The position numbers were made by a program, and so were the translations under genes. From an uncultured Prevotella sp. (GTDB lineage: Bacteria > Bacteroidota > Bacteroidia > Bacteroidales > Bacteroidaceae): a DNA stretch of 64,000 nucleotides. Within the stretch, counting starts at the first letter, position 1, and the number at the start of each line of letters is the position of its first letter. The notes beneath the pieces are model-generated. The model was not told the origin of the DNA and searched no databases. It saw only the letters and a program-made list of their open reading frames with translations. The DNA is taken from contig CALUGW010000002.1 of NCBI GenBank assembly GCA_944320305.1, positions 160,096-224,095 on the forward strand, given 5' to 3'. Below, piece by piece: positions 16,362 to 24,354 of the stretch.

Positions 16362-19271
16362 ATGTCAACCACAAAGACTTTAGCACTATCCTGCCTGCTG
16401 GCCGCCGCAACCGCCACGGCCGGCGCCAAGGACTACAACTACGAATCAGTGCCTGGCGACCCGCTGAAGGCCCGCGTCTACACGCTGGACAACGGCCTGA
16501 AGGTCTACATGACGGCCAACGGCGAGAAGCCGCGCATACAGGCCTACATAGCCGTGCGCACCGGAAGCCGCAACGACCCCGCCGAGACCACCGGCCTGGC
16601 ACACTATCTGGAGCACCTGATGTTCAAGGGAACACAGACCTTCGGCACCACAGACTATGCGGCGGAGAAGCCGCTGCTCGACGCCATCGAGGCCAGATAC
16701 GAGCGCTACCGCACGCTGACCGACACGCTGGAGCGCCGCCTCTGCTACCGCGAGATAGACAGCCTGTCGCAGCTCGCCGCCCGCTACTTCATCCCCAACG
16801 AGTATGACAAGCTCATGGCCGGCATCGGGGCGCAAGGCTCCAACGCCTACACAAGCAACGACGTGACCTGCTATCAGGAGGACATTCCGGCCAACGAGCT
16901 TGACAACTGGCTCAAAATACAGGCCGACAGATTCGAGAACATGGTCATCAGGGGCTTCCACACCGAGCTGGAGGCCGTCTACGAGGAGAAGAACATGTCG
17001 CTGACAAGAGACTTCGAGAAGGCATACAACGCGCTGAACGCGAAGCTCTACCCCACCCACCCCTACGGCACGCAGACCACAATAGGCACCCAGGAGCACC
17101 TGAAGAACCCCTCGATAACCAACATCAAGGACTACTTCAGGCGCTACTACGTGCCCAACAACGTGGCAATATGCCTCTCGGGCGACCTCAACCCCGACTC
17201 GGCCATCGCGCTGATAGACCGCCACTTCGGCTCGTGGAAGGCCGACCCGGCGCTCTCGCGGCCTGAATACGCGGCCGTGAGACAGCTCACGGCGCCGGCC
17301 GACACCACCGTCGTCGGACAGGAGGCAGAGAGCCTCATGCTCGGCTGGAAGTTCAGCGGGGCCGCCGACCTGCAGGCCGACACGCTGGAGGTGATGATAA
17401 ACATGCTCACCAACGGCAAGGCCGGACTGCTGGAGACAGACCTCGAGCAGCAGATGCTCGTGCAGGGGGCCAGGGCCATGAGCGACGACATGGCAGACTA
17501 CACGTCGCTCATCCTGTACTGCCAACCCAAGGAGGGGCAGACGCTCGGCCAGCTGCGGAAGGTGGTGCTGGACGAGCTTGACAAGCTGCGCGGCGGCGAC
17601 TTCGACGACGAGCTGCTCCCGGCGGTGATAAACAACATGAAGCTCGAGTACTACGAAAAGCTGCGCGAGAACTCGTCGAGGGCCGATATGTTTGTCTCGG
17701 CCTTCATCAACGGACGCCCGTGGGCCACGGAGGCGGGCAAGCTCGACCGCATATCGAAGATAACAAAGCGGCAGATCGTTGACTTCGCCCGCCGCCACCT
17801 GAAAGACAACTACGTGTGCGTGTACAAGCAGACGGGCAACGACACGACCATAAAGAAGATAGACAAGCCGCAGATAACGGCCATTCCGGCCAACCGCGAC
17901 CTGCAGAGCGGCTTCCTCAAAGAGATGACCGAGGCCGAGGTGATGCCCATAGAGCCGCGCTTCCTCGACTTCGGCAGAGACATGGAGAGAGCCGAGACCA
18001 AGACAGGGGTGCCCGTGCTCTACATCAACAACACCGGCGACGGACTCTTCGACCTGGTCTACTACTACGAGTTCGGCGAGGAAGACGTGAGAGACCTGAG
18101 CCTCGCGCCCGACTATCTCGAATACATCGGCACCGACACAAAGAGCGCGGCGCAGGTAAGGCAGGACTTCTACAGCCTGGCCTGCAGCTACAGAATAAAC
18201 GTGGGGCCTAACTCGCTGGCCGTCACCCTGAGCGGTCTGAGCGAGAACATGGAGCAGGCCGTGGCCATGCTCGACGACCTGCTGAACAACGCCAAGGGCG
18301 ACACCGCCACGTTTGCCGACTATGTGGAGCAGCTCGCCAAGATGCGCCAGGACGCCAAGACGAGCCAGGAGATGAACGCCTCGCGGCTGTTCCAGTATGG
18401 CAAGTACGGCCCCTACAACCCCATGCGCAACTCGCGCAGCGCCGGGGAGCTGCTGGCCGCAGGCCCGCAGCTGCTCACCGGCATGCTGAAGAGCCTCGCC
18501 TCCTACAGCCACACCATAATGTACTACGGCCCGATGAGCCGGAGCGAGCTTGTGCGGGTGATGGACAGCGGGCGCCGTCTGGCCGCCACACCGGCGCCGG
18601 TGCCGCAGGGCAAGGAGTTCGCCATGGAGCAGACGCCCAGGAGCGAGGTGCTCATAGCCCCCTATGACGCGAAGAACATCTACATGATGCAATACAGCAA
18701 CAGCGGCGAGCAGTGGCAGGCCGACGAGGCGGCCGTGGCCGAGCTGTTCAACACCTACTTCGGAATGGGCATGAACTCGGTGGTGTTCCAGGAGCTGCGC
18801 GAGGCCCGCGGCCTGGCCTACAGCGCCAGAGCCTTCTACCAGGGGCCGTGGAGGAAGGGGGCGCCAACGGCGTTCAACACGTTAGTAATAACCCAGAACG
18901 ACAAGATGGGCGACTGCATCAGCACCTTCGCGGCCATCTGCGACAGCATGCCGCAGTCTGAGGAGTCGCTCGAGATTGCCCGCCAGAGCATCATGAAGAG
19001 GCTGCAGAGCGAGCGCACCACGCGCTCCGACATATTCAGGGCCTACATCGCCGCCCGCCAGCTGGGCATAGACTACGACATCAACAGGCGCATCTATGCC
19101 GACCTGCCGGGCGTGACGCTCGACGACGTGACGCGCTTCGGCCGCAGACAGATGGCCGGCAAGCCTTTCCGCTACATCATACTCGGCAACGAGAAAGACC
19201 TCGACATGGAGTCGCTCGGCAAGCTGGGGCCGATAAAGCGGCTCACGACAGAAGAAATCTTCGGCTACTGA
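16362..19271 (+). CDS. secreted M16 family metallopeptidase
   Basis: A 969-residue zinc peptidase of the pitrilysin/insulinase family. A signal peptide (about 1-22, ALSCLLAAATATAGA) directs it to the periplasm or outside. The inverted zinc motif HYLEH (81-85) lies in GLAHYLEHLMFKGTQTFGTT, and ELEAVYEEKNMS carries the third ligand about 75 residues later. The length allows two M16 halves, the second (from about 520, MERAETKTGVPVLYINNTGD) being the inactive partner domain. The motif RGLAYSARAFY near 820 is the usual C-half Arg-Tyr substrate-binding element. Members degrade oligopeptides. It lies 73 nt after DUF4954 and 68 nt before the Mrp gene, so a three-gene transcript is plausible. Confidence 0.93.
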   Translation: MSTTKTLALSCLLAAATATAGAKDYNYESVPGDPLKARVYTLDNGLKVYMTANGEKPRIQAYIAVRTGSRNDPAETTGLAHYLEHLMFKGTQTFGTTDYAAEKPLLDAIEARYERYRTLTDTLERRLCYREIDSLSQLAARYFIPNEYDKLMAGIGAQGSNAYTSNDVTCYQEDIPANELDNWLKIQADRFENMVIRGFHTELEAVYEEKNMSLTRDFEKAYNALNAKLYPTHPYGTQTTIGTQEHLKNPSITNIKDYFRRYYVPNNVAICLSGDLNPDSAIALIDRHFGSWKADPALSRPEYAAVRQLTAPADTTVVGQEAESLMLGWKFSGAADLQADTLEVMINMLTNGKAGLLETDLEQQMLVQGARAMSDDMADYTSLILYCQPKEGQTLGQLRKVVLDELDKLRGGDFDDELLPAVINNMKLEYYEKLRENSSRADMFVSAFINGRPWATEAGKLDRISKITKRQIVDFARRHLKDNYVCVYKQTGNDTTIKKIDKPQITAIPANRDLQSGFLKEMTEAEVMPIEPRFLDFGRDMERAETKTGVPVLYINNTGDGLFDLVYYYEFGEEDVRDLSLAPDYLEYIGTDTKSAAQVRQDFYSLACSYRINVGPNSLAVTLSGLSENMEQAVAMLDDLLNNAKGDTATFADYVEQLAKMRQDAKTSQEMNASRLFQYGKYGPYNPMRNSRSAGELLAAGPQLLTGMLKSLASYSHTIMYYGPMSRSELVRVMDSGRRLAATPAPVPQGKEFAMEQTPRSEVLIAPYDAKNIYMMQYSNSGEQWQADEAAVAELFNTYFGMGMNSVVFQELREARGLAYSARAFYQGPWRKGAPTAFNTLVITQNDKMGDCISTFAAICDSMPQSEESLEIARQSIMKRLQSERTTRSDIFRAYIAARQLGIDYDINRRIYADLPGVTLDDVTRFGRRQMAGKPFRYIILGNEKDLDMESLGKLGPIKRLTTEEIFGY

Positions 19272-19339
19272 CGCCGGCGGCGGGCTGTCAGGCACAATGT
19301 TTGCTGTCTGTCCTGCCGGAAACAATTATTAATTTTGAT

Positions 19340-20443
19340 ATGACACTTTATCCGAAACTGATACTCGACGCGCTGGCCACTGTGACTTATGCCGGCACGA
19401 AGAAGAACCTCGTGGAGAGCGAGATGGTGGCCGACAATATGCGCATCGACGGAATGTCGGTGAGCTTCTCGCTGATATTCCCGCGCGACACCGACCCGTT
19501 TCTCAAGTCAACGGTCAAGGCGGCCGAGGCGGCCATCCACTATCATGTGGGCAAAGACGTGCAGGTGAGCATCTCCACCGAATTCAAGTCGAAGCCCCGT
19601 CCCGAGCCGGGCAAGCTGCTGCCGCAGGTCAAGAACATCATTGCCGTGAGTTCGGGCAAGGGCGGCGTGGGCAAGAGCACCGTGGCGGCCAACCTGGCCA
19701 TAGCCCTGGCGCGCCTCGGCTACAGGGTGGGACTGCTCGACGCCGACATCTTCGGGCCGTCGGTGCCCAAGATGTTCCGCGTGGAGGATGCCCGCCCCTA
19801 TGCCGTCGAGAAGGACGGCCGCCAGCTCATCGAGCCTATAGAGAAGTACGGCGTGAGGCTGCTCAGCATCGGCTTCTTCGTCAATCCCGACACGGCCACG
19901 CTCTGGCGCGGCGGCATGGCGTCCAACGCGCTCAAGCAGCTCATCGCCGACGCCGACTGGGGCGAGCTTGACTACTTCATTCTCGACACGCCGCCGGGCA
20001 CGAGCGACATCCACCTGACGCTGCTGCAGACGCTCGCCATCACCGGCGCCGTGATTGTGAGCACGCCGCAGAAGGTGGCCCTGGCCGACGCCCGCAAGGG
20101 AATCGATATGTACAGAAACGACAAGGTGAACGTGCCGATACTCGGTCTGGTGGAGAACATGGCGTGGTTCACGCCCGCCGAGCTGCCCCAGAACAAGTAC
20201 TACATCTTCGGACGCGAGGGCTGCAAGGCTCTGGCCGCCGAGATGGACTTGCCGCTGCTGGCCCAGATACCGCTCGTGCAGAGCATCTGCGAGAGCGGCG
20301 ACGCCGGCGAGCCTGCCGCCTGCAGCTCGGAGACGGCCACGGGGCTGGCCTTCGTAAACCTGGCCCAGGCCGTGGTCACCGTCACCAACCGCCGCAACCG
20401 GGAGCAGGCACCCACGCGCGTTGTCGAGGTTACGCGGCAGTGA
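19340..20443 (+). CDS. mrp: Mrp/NBP35-type P-loop ATPase (iron-sulfur carrier)
   Basis: A 367-residue protein. Residues 1-85 form a MIP18/DUF59-like domain (LDALATVTYAGTKKNLVESE); then the deviant Walker A SSGKGGVGKST (about 104-114), DADIFGPSVPKMF and DTPPGTSDIHLTLLQ follow, all diagnostic of Mrp/ApbC. Family members carry and transfer iron-sulfur clusters to apoproteins. The usual CxxC cluster motif is absent: the position after ENM reads AWFTPAELPQNKYYIFG, a variant I associate with Bacteroidota Mrp proteins. The start MTLYPKLILD is chosen over one 39 nt upstream. A strong terminator closes the unit. Confidence 0.92.
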   Translation: MTLYPKLILDALATVTYAGTKKNLVESEMVADNMRIDGMSVSFSLIFPRDTDPFLKSTVKAAEAAIHYHVGKDVQVSISTEFKSKPRPEPGKLLPQVKNIIAVSSGKGGVGKSTVAANLAIALARLGYRVGLLDADIFGPSVPKMFRVEDARPYAVEKDGRQLIEPIEKYGVRLLSIGFFVNPDTATLWRGGMASNALKQLIADADWGELDYFILDTPPGTSDIHLTLLQTLAITGAVIVSTPQKVALADARKGIDMYRNDKVNVPILGLVENMAWFTPAELPQNKYYIFGREGCKALAAEMDLPLLAQIPLVQSICESGDAGEPAACSSETATGLAFVNLAQAVVTVTNRRNREQAPTRVVEVTRQ

Positions 20444-20470
20444 GGCGCGGCCCGGCACCCTCGATTACGG

Positions 20471-20515
20471 AAAGCCCGGCGCTGTGGAACATTCTCCACT
20501 GCGCCGGGCTTTTTG
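20471..20515 (+). terminator. strong intrinsic terminator after mrp
   Basis: AAAGCCCGGCGC (20471-20482) pairs with GCGCCGGGCTTT (20501-20512); an inner TGTGGA/TCCACT pair extends the stem, and TTTTT follows. The symmetric A/T flanks could stop transcripts from both sides. Confidence 0.92.
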
Positions 20516-20646
20516 TGCTGCGGAATCCGGGCGTGAGCCCCTTGACCGCCGGAAGTGACAACGGAACGGGCTTCTTGTCTTTCAGACCATGGTTTCCGGG
20601 TGAATGTGTTGATTAATTCCTGAAGCCATATCCCGCCACACGGATG

Positions 20647-21474
20647 TCAATTGGCATGCTCCTGCTTGATGACGCGCAGCGCCTTGATGGCGGCGGGAAA
20701 ACCGATGTAGGGCAGGCACTGGATGACGGCGGCGGTCAGCGTTTCGGGCGTGTTGCCCGCGCTGATGTTGCCGTGATAGTGCGAGTGGAGCTGGCTCTCG
20801 GCTTCCAGGGTGGCCAGCACGCAGTAGGCCAACAGCTCGCGTGTCTGCAAGTCGAGCGCGCCACGGCTCTGTATCTCACCGAACAAGTAGTCCGTGAGGA
20901 ACCGCTCCACGTCCTTGCCCATGCCGCCGGGCACTCCGTCCATCACCGAGGCTATGCCGCCGGGATAGAGCTTGTCCTGAATGGCCTTGCCCGTCTCGTG
21001 GCGTGTCTCCTCCGTCACCGTGCCTTGCTTCCCCAAAGGCAGGCCGACGCCACGCTCCTTGAGCACCTCGTTCACCGTGGCCACGGCATTCAGCATCCTG
21101 GGGAAGCCAATGAACGGGGCGGTGAGATACATCACCTCGCGCAGCTCCTCGGGCGCGACGCCCACATTGAGCGCCGCCCCCGCGTGGGCTTTCAGCTGCG
21201 GGAGCGTCTGCATCGTGGCGAGGGTGACGCAGGTGATCATCTCGCGCTGTCTCAAACTCAGGCTGCCCGTCTGGAACACCTCGCCGAAGATGAACTTCTG
21301 GAGGATGTCCATCATTTCCGGGTCCGTGCCCTGCCCGGTAAGTGCCTCACCGCCGAACAGGGTGCGGTAATTCTGCTTGCATGCTTCGATTCTGTCCATA
21401 TTGTCTGTTGTTTGTGCCGTCGCCGGCAGGCTGCCTGCCAGCACGATGGCGACTGTTGCTATTATATTTTTCAT
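20647..21474 (-). CDS. secreted carboxymuconolactone decarboxylase (AhpD-like) family protein
   Basis: A 275-residue protein with a signal peptide (MKNIIATVAIVLAGSLPATA) and two tandem CMD domains. The first (about 50-140) has REMITCVTLATMQTLPQLKA and the second (about 175-270) RELLAYCVLATLEAESQLHS, each followed by a Gly-x-Pro-Glu-Glu or Pro-Glu-Thr helix. CMD proteins are small helical hydrolase or peroxidase-like enzymes. In these copies the two cysteines of the AhpD CxxC motif are not both present, so alkylhydroperoxidase activity is doubtful. Together with the cupin upstream it forms a two-gene unit of a kind often seen in gut Bacteroidota. The start is chosen at the signal peptide, 102 nt inside the longest open frame. 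Confidence 0.85.
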   Translation of the reverse strand: MKNIIATVAIVLAGSLPATAQTTDNMDRIEACKQNYRTLFGGEALTGQGTDPEMMDILQKFIFGEVFQTGSLSLRQREMITCVTLATMQTLPQLKAHAGAALNVGVAPEELREVMYLTAPFIGFPRMLNAVATVNEVLKERGVGLPLGKQGTVTEETRHETGKAIQDKLYPGGIASVMDGVPGGMGKDVERFLTDYLFGEIQSRGALDLQTRELLAYCVLATLEAESQLHSHYHGNISAGNTPETLTAAVIQCLPYIGFPAAIKALRVIKQEHAN

Positions 21475-21621
21475 TTTCTTTTTTTTGATATAGAGTTGCC
21501 GCATCAATAAAGCACACTGCACATGCCCGACAATGAGCACGACATCCTCGCCCATCTGATGCGTCTGATCCGACACATCCGCATATTCGGAAGGCTCATC
21601 GTCCGGACAATGCGAGCGGCC

Positions 21622-22137
21622 TCATTTCCCCAATCGGTCATATTCTTCATCAGTCACGGACTCCAGCCATTCGTTGGACGTGTTTTCTCCGGGCACCTCG
21701 AAGGCGAGATGCGCAAACCAGCTGTCTGCCGCCGCCCCATGCCAGTGCTTCACGTTCGCCGGGATGTGGACGACATCGCCCGGGAGCATCCGCACGGCAG
21801 GCCTGCCCTCTTCCTGATACCAGCCCCTGCCCGCCACGCATACCAGCATCTGCCCGCCTCCTTTGGTGGCGTGGTGAATGTGCCAGTTGTTGCGGCAACG
21901 CGGCTCGAAAGTGACATTGCTGAACGGTATCTGCTCCTTGGATATCGGAGCCAGATAGCTGTTGCCGATGAAATACTTGGCGTAAGCGGTGTTAGGCTCG
22001 CCGATGGGGAAAATCATTTCCCGCTGGAAAGCGGCCTTTCCGTCCGCTTCCGCCGTCTGTGTAATCTTTTCCTGTGCCATAATTCCTTGAATGTCAGTCA
22101 TTGTTGCCATCAATAATAAAAACAGAATCTTTTTCAT
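21622..22137 (-). CDS. secreted cupin-domain protein
   Basis: A 171-residue protein with a signal peptide (MKKILFLLLMATMTDIQGIMA) and a single cupin barrel. Cupin motif 1 is visible as RNNWHIHHATKGGGQMLVCV and motif 2 as PGDVVHIPANVKHWHGAA, with His residues suited to a metal. The pairing with a CMD-domain gene 147 nt downstream on the same strand suggests a shared pathway for a small aromatic or lactone substrate, but the chemistry is not known. The two form a lone unit, far from other genes on both sides. Confidence 0.85.
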   Translation of the reverse strand: MKKILFLLLMATMTDIQGIMAQEKITQTAEADGKAAFQREMIFPIGEPNTAYAKYFIGNSYLAPISKEQIPFSNVTFEPRCRNNWHIHHATKGGGQMLVCVAGRGWYQEEGRPAVRMLPGDVVHIPANVKHWHGAAADSWFAHLAFEVPGENTSNEWLESVTDEEYDRLGK

Positions 22138-22199
22138 GTGTCGAGTATGTTATTTTGTAAAATTGCCGGTTCCGCTGGCATATGACTGGGTCCGCCGTG

Positions 22200-22321
22200 C
22201 CGCACGACAGCCGCCCGAACAGGAAGCGATGCGGTGGGCATTCCGCGCCCCGACGCGGAATGACGGTATGCGAGGCACGCCTCTCATGTAGCACACGACT
22301 TGTCAACTTGCGGATATTCAT
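22200..22321. repeat. dispersed intergenic repeat, copy B
   Basis: It contains CCGCGCCCCGACGCGG (itself palindromic), GGTATGCGAGGCACGCCTC and the 18-mer CAACTTGCGGATATTCAT (22304-22321). The 18-mer recurs exactly at 22502-22519 in copy C. Confidence 0.6.
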
Positions 22322-22351
22322 TTCTTTTCTTAGCAGACTTCTTTCACTTTG

Positions 22352-22359
22352 CAAAGATA
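22352..22359 (-). promoter_or_regulatory. possible -7 box for the cupin/CMD unit
   Basis: TATCTTTG on the minus strand, about 215 nt before the cupin ATG. No matching -33 box. If used, the leader would contain repeat copy B. Confidence 0.35.
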
Positions 22360-22431
22360 CAGCGATTCAAGGCAATGCCGGATAGACATATCCTCTGCGT
22401 TTGTAACAATTTTACTGAAATCCATGTCCGC

Positions 22432-22519
22432 GCCGGAATGCCCCCGCATCGCAGCGCGGGGTGGCGTGCGAGACACGCCCTGCTGGCATTGGAACATTTG
22501 GCAACTTGCGGATATTCAT
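22432..22519. repeat. dispersed intergenic repeat, copy C
   Basis: GGAATGCCCCCGCATCG, GGCGTGCGAGACACGCC (a short palindrome) and CATTGGAACATTTGG followed by the 18-mer shared exactly with copy B. It lies 110 nt from copy B in the same orientation. Confidence 0.6.
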
Positions 22520-22611
22520 CTTTCTTGTTCTTATTCTGGCTCCAGCACGCCCGGAAATTAACACTTCAAAAAGTGGTGAAATAGAAAAGCGCAGGCCGCT
22601 TTTGCCCCGGT

Positions 22612-22765
22612 TTTTGGCCAAAAACAGCGCCCGATTCTGCAATATGGCCCATATCGCAAGGCGAAAAGGGCCTTTTCGCAAAGCAATATAGGCCATATCA
22701 GAAGGTGAAACGCCCCCTTTTGCAGGGCAAAAAAGGCCGTTTTCTGGCTGAAAACAGCCATTCCG
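22612..22765. repeat. degenerate ~22-bp tandem repeat, locus 3 of 5
   Basis: At least six units: GGCCCATATCGCAAGGC, GGGCCTTTTCGCAAAGC, AGGCCATATCAGAAGG, GCCCCCTTTTGCAGGGC, AGGCCGTTTTCTGGCTG and an ending CAGCCATTCCGGGGG. The spacing is 21-23 bp. The minus-strand open frame through this block is an artefact of the repeat. The remaining 22766-23013 part of the spacer shows nothing recognisable. Confidence 0.7.
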
Positions 22766-23013
22766 GGGGCTGAAAAAGTTGCACACCCGGACTAATATGG
22801 CCAATAAGTCTAAGTAGGCCAATCAGTTACGGTCGCACACTCAGGACCGGCGTATTTCCGGCAAAAGCGTTTTCATTTTCAAATACGCGGAAATTCAGCC
22901 TCAAACCGATGTCTGTTTTTAACCATTGCAAAATATTCCTAACATCGCATGACGGCATTATGACTTCTCCAGACCGCCGCCGGCACTGCGGCAGACAAAA
23001 GTTTCCCGCCTGC

Positions 23014-23026
23014 GGGTTAAACCTTT
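23014..23026 (+). promoter_or_regulatory. GGGTTAAACCTTT motif, first copy
   Basis: The 13-mer GGGTTAAACCTTT lies 73 nt before the acyltransferase ATG. The identical 13-mer lies at 24270-24282, 72 nt before the PL11 lyase ATG. Same sequence, same strand and same distance suggest a shared promoter or regulator site. Confidence 0.45.
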
Positions 23027-23099
23027 ATGCAAAAAGAAAGTCATACTGACAAAATCGCAAAACAACAAACAGCAAACACCAGAACGCGCATACAAAAAC

Positions 23100-24254
23100 A
23101 TGGATAACCACGCAACAAGCACCATCCCACAGCAAGAAACACTCCTACAAGAGACTATCAGCTTTCTCAGATTCCCGCTCATTGTGGCCGTCGTGCTCAT
23201 ACACTGCAATTTCGGGGGCGTATCTGTCGGCGGCACAAGCATCGCCTCACCCGACAGCCACCCGGCATACACATTCATCAGAGCCTTGTTTGTTGAGGGG
23301 ATAGCGGCAATGGCAGTGCCTGTGTTCTTCTTTATATCCGGCTTTCTGTTCTTCTACAAAACGGATTTTTCGCCCAATGCCTACAGGCACAAGCTGGCCC
23401 GGCGGTGCCGCTCGCTGCTCATACCTTATATATTCTGGAACATTGTTGTGATAATCCTTATCCTCCTGTCACAAACATTCATGAGCGGCATGACATCGGG
23501 CAACCAGAAACTGTTCGCCGACTACACGGCGGCTGACTGGCTGAACTGCTTCTGGTACTACGGCAACGACGTCAAGCCAATATGCTACCAGTTCTGGTTT
23601 CTGCGCAATCTGATTGTACTTGTGGTGTTCACACCGGTGGTATATTTCATCGTAAGGCGGTTCGGGGCAGCGTTCATCATTCTGTATGGCGTGGTGTGGA
23701 TTGCCGACCTGTTGCCCGTGGCTGGCACCAGCGTGCTCGACCCCTGCGGCATCATCTTCTTCTGCTGGGGCGCGTGGTACAGCGCAAACGGCAAGAACTT
23801 TCTGGCGGAAATGGGGCGCGTGCCGCTGAGATTAGCCGCTGCTGCCTATATACTGCTGCTGGCCGCCCATATGTGTCTCAACACGCTCGATATGCAGAAG
23901 GCCGACACCGCCGTGGTACGCGCCTCTGTATTCATCGGACTTGTGGCGGTTGTACTTTCTGCGGCGACACAGCTGAAAAGCGGAAGATGGCGTGCCAACC
24001 GCTTCCTCGGCTCAAGCACATTCTTCATCTACGCCTACCACGGAGCAGCGGCCACGCTGGCTTTGAAACTGTTCCCACGCATATTCCCCACTACCGACGC
24101 GGCCATAACGGCGGGAATGTTCGCGCTCTGCGCGTTTCTGACAGCGCTCGGACTCGCGCTTTACAAGCTGCTGGACAGCCTCGCGCCCACCTTCACCAGC
24201 TTTATATGCGGCGGCCGCAAGGCCGCGAAAGCGCGGCAAAGCCCGAAAGCCTGA
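23100..24254 (+). CDS. acyltransferase family 3 membrane protein
   Basis: A 384-residue polytopic membrane protein of the acyltransferase-3 (OatA/OafA-like) family with about ten hydrophobic helices. The family signature is at the N-terminus: SFLRFPLIVAVVLIHCN (the catalytic His lies in helix 1 of the family), then VPVFFFISGFLFFY in helix 2 and YRHKLARRCRSLLIPYIFWN between helices 2 and 3. Such proteins O-acetylate cell-surface glycans or exopolysaccharides, with the acyl donor in the cytoplasm. A poorly conserved Lys/Arg tail ends the protein. No glycan-synthesis genes lie beside it; the next gene on the strand is a pectin lyase, so which glycan it modifies is unknown. Confidence 0.88.
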   Translation: MDNHATSTIPQQETLLQETISFLRFPLIVAVVLIHCNFGGVSVGGTSIASPDSHPAYTFIRALFVEGIAAMAVPVFFFISGFLFFYKTDFSPNAYRHKLARRCRSLLIPYIFWNIVVIILILLSQTFMSGMTSGNQKLFADYTAADWLNCFWYYGNDVKPICYQFWFLRNLIVLVVFTPVVYFIVRRFGAAFIILYGVVWIADLLPVAGTSVLDPCGIIFFCWGAWYSANGKNFLAEMGRVPLRLAAAAYILLLAAHMCLNTLDMQKADTAVVRASVFIGLVAVVLSAATQLKSGRWRANRFLGSSTFFIYAYHGAAATLALKLFPRIFPTTDAAITAGMFALCAFLTALGLALYKLLDSLAPTFTSFICGGRKAAKARQSPKA

Positions 24255-24269
24255 CTATTTTGCGCCGGA

Positions 24270-24282
24270 GGGTTAAACCTTT
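24270..24282 (+). promoter_or_regulatory. GGGTTAAACCTTT motif, second copy
   Basis: Exact repeat of the 13-mer at 23014, at nearly the same distance from the following start codon (the PL11 lyase at 24355). Confidence 0.45.
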
Positions 24283-24354
24283 CCGTCCGGCAGACGTCAT
24301 AGCAAACGGTAACAGACGTTACGCAAACCGACATACCAATAACAACAAACAGAA

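Noticed and set aside
22612-22765. Possible CRISPR array at the 22-bp repeat loci
   Set aside because: Units stand directly next to each other without spacers and differ from one another too much.
22412-22822. 136-residue minus-strand open frame between cupin and acyltransferase genes
   Set aside because: It runs through the ~22-bp repeat and the dispersed repeat C; its residues repeat only because the DNA does, and the repeat period is not a multiple of three.
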